The position numbers were made by a program, and so were the translations under genes. DNA of 64,000 bases from Bifidobacterium sp. WK012_4_13 (GTDB lineage Bacteria; Actinomycetota; Actinomycetes; Actinomycetales; Bifidobacteriaceae), in the NCBI RefSeq assembly GCF_041080835.1, contig NZ_CP129683.1, forward strand, positions 1,302,001-1,366,000, given 5' to 3'. Numbering within the stretch: the first letter of the stretch is position 1; every line of letters starts with the position of its first letter. This document shows positions 59,354 to 64,000 of this stretch, one piece after another. The notes beneath the pieces are model-generated. The model worked only from the letters and a program-made list of their open reading frames with translations. It was not told the origin of the DNA and ran no database searches.

Positions 59354-60595
59354 ATGATGACGATGGAGAGCACAGTGACGGCTCGGCCTGTCATCGGACG
59401 CGCATACTATCCCGCACTCGTGGCCGCCAGCACCAGCATGTGGGCAATCATCCTCGGCCCGGTCCTGAGCACGATTCCCAATCAGGTCGACAGCATCGCA
59501 CCAGGGAACAAGGTGTTCGGACTCGCTCTCGTAACAGGCATCGCTGGCATCGTCGGCATCGTCACGAATCCACTCATCGGACATCTGAGCGATATCACCA
59601 GAACCCGTTTCGGTCGTCGAATCCCATGGTTGGTGGCCGGATTGGCGGTCATCCTTCCCGTATCGATCATCATCGGTCATTCGAAATCGATCGCCGAGCT
59701 CGCTCTGTGGTGGACCCTGCTCCAAGTGGGCGCGAACATGCTCATGGCTCCGACATCGGCCACCATACCCGACGTGGTTCCCGAACGGCGCAGAGGCATG
59801 GCATCGGCATGCCTGGGAATCGCCGCCGCGGCAGCCCCCGTCCTAGGGACCGGCATTCAGACCCTGGTCTCATCGCCAAGCCTGGTATACATGATTCTTG
59901 GCGGGCTGATCTGCCTCGCACAGCTATGCTTCATCGCCACGCTTCGCAATGACCACACCCTCCCACAGGCCCACCCCAGAACGAGAAGACGCATTCGCTG
60001 GGAACACCTGATTCCACGCAGCAAGGATTTCTGGCTGGTCTGCGCGCACCGGATTCTTTTCGGCCTCGGGCAGAACATGGCACTCGCCTATCTGTTCTAC
60101 TATCTTCAGGATGTCATTCACTATGCCGCGCAGCACCCCGGCCAGACAACGGACGACGGAGTGCTGCTGCTGACCGCGATATATGCGCCATGCGTCATCG
60201 TCGCCGCCATATTCGCGGGCTCGCTGACTGACAGAACCGGCCGCTTCACCTGGTGTCTGGTGACCGCCACACTCGTATTCGCGGTGGGAGCGGTGCTTGG
60301 TGCGGTGACCGCCAGCTGGATTGGGGTAATCGTCCTGGCTGTGCTCACCGGACTGGGGTATGGGGCATATGCGTCCACAAGCATGGCAATGGCAGTCCAT
60401 CTGCTCCCCGACGGCGAACGCCGAGCCCGCGACCTGAGCCTGATCAACGTCGCCGACCTGAGTGCAATCGCACTGGGACCGATCCTTGCAGCGGCAGGCA
60501 TCTCCCTATCCGGCTACTCGGCGGTGTTCATAGCCTCAGGAATTCTGGTGGTCGTCAGCGGAGTCATCGTCACAGCCATCAAGGGCGCCCACTGA
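59354..60595 (+). CDS. MFS transporter controlled by adjacent TetR
   Basis: A 413-residue, 12-helix major facilitator. Motif A appears as NPLIGHLSDITRTRFGRRIPW (a form found in sugar/cation symporter-like and some drug transporters), with PTSATIPDVVPERRRGMASACLG in the middle and ILAVLTGLGYGAYASTSMAMAVHLLPDGERRARDLSLINVADLSAIALGP near the end. ATG 59354 has AGGCAGG upstream; ATGs at 59357 and 59363 are alternatives. With the DDAH-like enzyme and TetR it forms a likely uptake or efflux module for a guanidino or related compound (inference). Confidence 0.85.
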   Translation: MMTMESTVTARPVIGRAYYPALVAASTSMWAIILGPVLSTIPNQVDSIAPGNKVFGLALVTGIAGIVGIVTNPLIGHLSDITRTRFGRRIPWLVAGLAVILPVSIIIGHSKSIAELALWWTLLQVGANMLMAPTSATIPDVVPERRRGMASACLGIAAAAAPVLGTGIQTLVSSPSLVYMILGGLICLAQLCFIATLRNDHTLPQAHPRTRRRIRWEHLIPRSKDFWLVCAHRILFGLGQNMALAYLFYYLQDVIHYAAQHPGQTTDDGVLLLTAIYAPCVIVAAIFAGSLTDRTGRFTWCLVTATLVFAVGAVLGAVTASWIGVIVLAVLTGLGYGAYASTSMAMAVHLLPDGERRARDLSLINVADLSAIALGPILAAAGISLSGYSAVFIASGILVVVSGVIVTAIKGAH

Positions 60596-60727
60596 GCTCA
60601 CAGCGGTGTCATCGGCGTCCGCAGGCACCGTCATGTCAGTGACGCCACTCTCGATTGCGCCGGTTGGCGACAACCATCTCCGAGCCACCTCATGCTCTCA
60701 TCTCTCACCTGCAGCGCCCGGCGACCA

Positions 60728-61213
60728 TCAGGCCCTTTCCTCCAGCACGGGATACTCATTCTTGATGACGAAATACGATCCTCGAATGGTTCCGGCCAAC
60801 TTTGACTTCTGTCTGGCAAACTTGAATCTATCGGCGAGTTCAGCAGGTACCTCCATGCCTTCGCACAGCTTGAAACCGACGGCACGCTTCCCTTCCGGAT
60901 CCAGCGAATACATGACATTGACCGAAAGCCCGCTCTGATAGAACACATAGGCCATGTTCAGAGACGCAACCTGAAACCGCGAGGTCTGCAATGGCAGCGA
61001 AGCAAATTTCAATCCTCGCTCCTCCTCAAGCACATGGTTCACGTATTCCAGCGTCTCTTCGCTCTCCTCTGCGGGTGTGACCGTGAAGCGATGCTGGTAC
61101 TTATTCCAATAGTATCGAGCCTCGTTCGCCCTGACGCCTGCCAAGGCCTCTGCATATGGCGATGATTCGAGGCCCTCGACCGACACTTGCTTAAAATCAA
61201 CGATCATTGACAT
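60728..61213 (-). CDS. Hypothetical protein
   Basis: A 161-residue soluble protein that I cannot place in a family. It is mixed alpha/beta, acidic in the middle (PAEESEETLEYVNHVLEEERG), with a hydrophobic block SLNMAYVFYQSGLSVNVMYSLDPEGKRAVGFKLCEGMEVPAELADRF. No signal peptide or membrane segment. ATG 61213 has GGAGG 7 nt upstream; an in-frame ATG two codons later is also possible. Convergent with the MFS gene. Confidence 0.6.
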   Translation of the reverse strand: MSMIVDFKQVSVEGLESSPYAEALAGVRANEARYYWNKYQHRFTVTPAEESEETLEYVNHVLEEERGLKFASLPLQTSRFQVASLNMAYVFYQSGLSVNVMYSLDPEGKRAVGFKLCEGMEVPAELADRFKFARQKSKLAGTIRGSYFVIKNEYPVLEERA

Positions 61214-61723
61214 TTCAATCCTCCAACGAAGTCCAGGAACTCCCCCGGCACAGAACTGACCCAACCCGAAGGATTCAAGTCTAAACCGTCACCATCGAAT
61301 ATGGCAACAGCGAACGGCATGCATGCCCCGTCCGATGAAAATCGGCAGACAGCTAGGGATCCCAGCGACGGTGGGCATGCGAGCACCCAGCATCGGACCC
61401 GAGCGAACACCCCTCTCCAAGGGCCTGTTCTCTACAATGACCTGTTCTCCATAATGACCTGTTCCCTGCTATGAACTGACTCTCAGAGCATGGCAAAATC
61501 AGCGATTCATTCCTCAGATGTCTTCAAAGATACATGAATATTAATAGATATATACATAATATACCTATTAAATTTAAAGCAAATTTCTGAGATAAAAAGC
61601 CACAATCCCCATTCTTGAGCAATGGCAAAGCACATAAATCATCAATCCTTATAGTTCATAATTAATGAATATACATAATATTTGGAAGTCACAATAATTT
61701 ATGATAAATTCATTAAGAATGCA
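61214..61723. other. AT-rich leader upstream of the mannosidase
   Basis: 510 bases without a gene. From about 61500 the sequence becomes conspicuously AT-rich. ATATACATAATAT occurs at 61550-61562 and 61669-61681, and an imperfect palindrome TTCATAATTAATGAA lies at about 61655. A plausible promoter/operator zone for the mannoside operon. Confidence 0.6.
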
Positions 61724-63028
61724 ATGGAGCACACAGAAAGTTTGGTCATGATTATGGCTACGTCATTGGGATATATAGAGTCACAGGTATTTCCGCGGGT
61801 CCGGAATTCAGTGCCGACACGCGCCGCAGAGATCTTTGAGAACTGCTTCTCGGACACTCTGCAATCGACGGTCACGGTCGATGAAAACGATTCCGCATTC
61901 ATGGTGACCGGCGACATATCCGCGATGTGGCTTCGCGATTCCACCTGGCAGCTCTATCCATACCTGCGTTTCCTGAACGCCGACAAACACCTGCAACGCC
62001 TTGTCGCGCAGGTTTCTCGCAGGCAGCAGGCCTATGTACTGATAGATCCCTACGCCAATGCATTCAATCCCGCGTCAAACGCAGCAGGGCATCAGGATGA
62101 CCATACGATGATGAGCCCTTGGATATGGGAACGCAAATATGAAGTGGACTCACTATGCGCGCCGATATATCTGGCATACGCCCTATGGTCCAGAACCGGG
62201 GAGACCTCTCACCTGCATGATTTCGAGCAAGTGCTGCAGACCATACTGACGGTGTGGAGGATCGAGCAGCATCATGATGCACAATCCACGTATCTCTTCG
62301 AACGCGATCACCCTTTCAAACCGTCGGACACGCTGGGAAGAAACGGCAAGGGCCCTGAATCGGGATTCACCGGAATGACATGGAGCGCCTTCCGACCAAG
62401 CGACGACGCCACGGCATACGGATATAACATACCCGACAACGCATATGCGGTTCTTGTGCTCAGGCACGCGGCTGCAATCGTCCATGAAGTGCACCATAAC
62501 GAGGCCCTGCAGCAGCAAGCCCTTGAACTCGCAGATGAGATCGAGCAGGGCATACTGACGCATGGAATCGTCAGCGTGCCAGGCATCGGTGACATCTATG
62601 CCTATGAAGTCGACGGACTGGGGAACTCGATCCTGATGGATGACGCCAATCTTCCCAGTCTGCTTTCACTGCCCTTCCTGGGCTGGGACATAGACGATGA
62701 CACGTACCGCAGGACTCGTGAATACATACTCTCACCATCAAACCCATTCTGGTATGAGGGCGCATGCGCGCAAGGGATCGGCAGCCCGCACACCCCTGAG
62801 AACTATGTATGGCCCATAGCCCTGAGCATCCAGGGACTCACCAGCAACGATGCGGGCGAGCGCGAGCAGATACTCAAGACCCTGTCCCAGACAGACGCGG
62901 GGACTGGACTCATGCACGAGTCTTTCGACGTCAACGATTCACAAAGCTACACGAGACCTTGGTTCTCGTGGGCAAACGCAATGTTTTGCGAATTCGTGCT
63001 GAATTATTCCGGATTCGATGCTGATTGA
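61724..63028 (+). CDS. GH125 exo-alpha-1,6-mannosidase
   Basis: A 434-residue metal-independent alpha-mannosidase. GH125 signatures: FMVTGDISAMWLRDSTWQLYPYLRF near the N-terminus, IDPYANAFNP, MMSPWIWERKYEVDSLCAPIYLAYALW, ESGFTGMTWSAFRPSDDATAYGYNIP, LMDDANLPSLLSLPFLG, and LMHESFDVNDSQSYTRPWFSWANAMFCEF with the late acidic residues. Such enzymes trim terminal alpha-1,6-mannose from N-glycan or yeast mannan fragments. No signal peptide, so it acts inside the cell on imported oligosaccharides. The start is uncertain: ATG 61724 is taken, ATG 61745 is possible, and a TTG at 61682 is unlikely. Followed 32 bp later by a sugar permease. Confidence 0.88.
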   Translation: MEHTESLVMIMATSLGYIESQVFPRVRNSVPTRAAEIFENCFSDTLQSTVTVDENDSAFMVTGDISAMWLRDSTWQLYPYLRFLNADKHLQRLVAQVSRRQQAYVLIDPYANAFNPASNAAGHQDDHTMMSPWIWERKYEVDSLCAPIYLAYALWSRTGETSHLHDFEQVLQTILTVWRIEQHHDAQSTYLFERDHPFKPSDTLGRNGKGPESGFTGMTWSAFRPSDDATAYGYNIPDNAYAVLVLRHAAAIVHEVHHNEALQQQALELADEIEQGILTHGIVSVPGIGDIYAYEVDGLGNSILMDDANLPSLLSLPFLGWDIDDDTYRRTREYILSPSNPFWYEGACAQGIGSPHTPENYVWPIALSIQGLTSNDAGEREQILKTLSQTDAGTGLMHESFDVNDSQSYTRPWFSWANAMFCEFVLNYSGFDAD

Positions 63029-63060
63029 TCAGCTCGATCAGAGAGAAGGGGGAAGTTGGG

Positions 63061-64000
63061 GTGACTACTACAAACGATCTCGCGCTTGAGATGTCAGAAA
63101 TCAAGCAGACCCATGTCGATGAGGACAGGGCGCGACACCCGGTAACGGAAAATCCCAAGAATGAATCGGTTCGCAGACAGTCTCGTGCAGCCTGGATGTT
63201 TCTGGCGATACCGCTGCTGTTCTTTGCGGTCTTTGTCATCATACCGTTGCTGCTGGCGGTGGGGACGAGCTTCACCGACTATTCAATCGTCTCAGCGCCG
63301 CATTGGATCGGTCTAGCGAACTTCCGTGCAGTCTTGAGCGACTCGTTCTTCTGGGTTGCGATGCGAAATACCGTGTACTACACGGCCGTCTATGTGCCGC
63401 TCGGCCTGGTGGTCTCATTCGGCACTGCACTGCTGCTGAACAGAAGGACATGGTCGGCAAAGGTGTTCAGAACGCTGTTCTACATTCCCGTCGTCTCGTC
63501 GAGCGTGGCCACGGCGACCATCTGGGTGTGGGTGCTGAACAAGGACAAGGGCATGCTCAACATGGTGCTGGGCTGGTTCCATATCAACGGACCAAACTGG
63601 CTGAATGATTCTCAATGGGCGATGTTCGCGATAATCCTGATGAGCATCTGGGCTGGATTCGGCGTGAACATGATCATCTTCCTTGGCGGGTTGCAGAGCG
63701 TCCCGGTGGATCTCAGGGAGGCCGCGAAGCTTGATGGCGCAAACTGGTGGCAGATAGTCTGGAATGTCGTCATTCCGTCCATTCGACCGACGATGTTCCT
63801 GGTGACCATGCAATTGATCATCGGCTCGTTCCAAGTCTTCGATCAGGCGTATCTGCTCACTGGTGGCGGACCGGGGAACGCAACCATCACGATTGTCTAT
63901 TACATATATAATTCAGGATTCGGTTCGCTGAAGATGGGCTATGCATCAGCCCTGTCATTCGTCCTCTTTGCAATCATCCTTGTCTTTTCGCTCATTAACA
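63061..64000 (+). CDS. Sugar ABC transporter permease (partial, runs off window)
   Basis: An open frame of 313 codons with no stop before the window end. GTG 63061 follows AAGGGGG by about 8 nt. After a 40-residue polar tail, the translation gives the MalF/UgpA-type permease: AAWMFLAIPLLFFAVFVIIPL, LAVGTSFTDYS, TVYYTAVYVPLG, FYIPVVSSSVATATIWVWVLN, and the EAA loop PVDLREAAKLDGANWWQIVW, then LLTGGGPGNATITIVYYIYN. It belongs to the CUT1 class that imports oligosaccharides. Adjacent to the GH125 mannosidase on the same strand, so mannosides are the likely cargo. Its partner MalG-type permease and binding protein should lie beyond the edge. Confidence 0.92.
   Translation, partial: MTTTNDLALEMSEIKQTHVDEDRARHPVTENPKNESVRRQSRAAWMFLAIPLLFFAVFVIIPLLLAVGTSFTDYSIVSAPHWIGLANFRAVLSDSFFWVAMRNTVYYTAVYVPLGLVVSFGTALLLNRRTWSAKVFRTLFYIPVVSSSVATATIWVWVLNKDKGMLNMVLGWFHINGPNWLNDSQWAMFAIILMSIWAGFGVNMIIFLGGLQSVPVDLREAAKLDGANWWQIVWNVVIPSIRPTMFLVTMQLIIGSFQVFDQAYLLTGGGPGNATITIVYYIYNSGFGSLKMGYASALSFVLFAIILVFSLIN

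Overview
The window looks like a chromosomal segment of a Bifidobacteriaceae member (Bifidobacterium or a close relative). The evidence is the gene content and order. There is an uninterrupted zwf-opcA-pgl operon convergent with gnd, and a metG-tatD-kup run next to a divergent rsmI/pmt pair (actinobacterial ribosomal methyltransferase and protein O-mannosyltransferase). There is also a long lamin-tail/metallophosphoesterase surface protein and a GH125 alpha-mannosidase beside a sugar ABC permease. Base composition appears moderately GC-rich by eye. I saw no phage genes, transposase, CRISPR array or rRNA.

Layout. (1) 1-9000: surface/sugar region with two secreted proteins ending in the same 45-residue DxDxDG repeat (one a GH78-like rhamnosidase), a small anchored Ig-like protein, UDP-glucose dehydrogenase and a zinc alcohol dehydrogenase. 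(2) 9-14.5 kb: a 1754-residue cell-wall phosphoesterase preceded by phased TTCA repeats that resemble a PhoP box. (3) 14.7-23.6 kb: tRNA-Ser(GGA), two MFS transporters, small enzymes, an orphan rbsD with its LacI regulator, unknown proteins and a DUF4232 lipoprotein. (4) 23.7-26.5 kb: an FtsX/MacB-type permease translationally coupled to an ABC ATPase homologue whose nucleotide-binding motifs are almost all destroyed. (5) 26.7-35.3 kb: RlmA-type methyltransferase, a DtxR/MntR regulator divergent from mntH, a luciferase-like monooxygenase with partner FMN reductase, a second FMN reductase divergent from an ATP-grasp-like protein, and a TetR regulator.

(6) 35.4-46.3 kb: HD phosphohydrolase, the oxidative pentose-phosphate genes, a class II glutamine amidotransferase, Kup potassium transporter and TatD nuclease. 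(7) 46.7-56.4 kb: metG, an AbiEi-like protein coupled to a small repeat protein, rsmI/pmt, a drug-type ABC exporter and DedA. (8) 56.6-60.6 kb: tRNA-Ala(CGC), a gene-poor stretch, and a DDAH/amidinotransferase-TetR-MFS module with a 30-bp palindrome. (9) 60.7-64 kb: an unknown protein, an AT-rich leader, GH125 mannosidase and the start of a sugar ABC permease that runs off the window.

Functional links. zwf/opcA/pgl/gnd form the oxidative pentose-phosphate branch that makes NADPH. mntH with the DtxR-type repressor is a manganese homeostasis pair. The GH125 enzyme and sugar permease probably take up and trim mannose-containing glycans. The observations most worth following are the catalytically dead-looking ABC ATPase with its 190-residue acidic extension, a pair of related ~117-bp inverted-repeat elements at 39.6 and 57.0 kb, the PhoP-like repeats upstream of the giant phosphoesterase, and the DDAH-TetR-MFS module.
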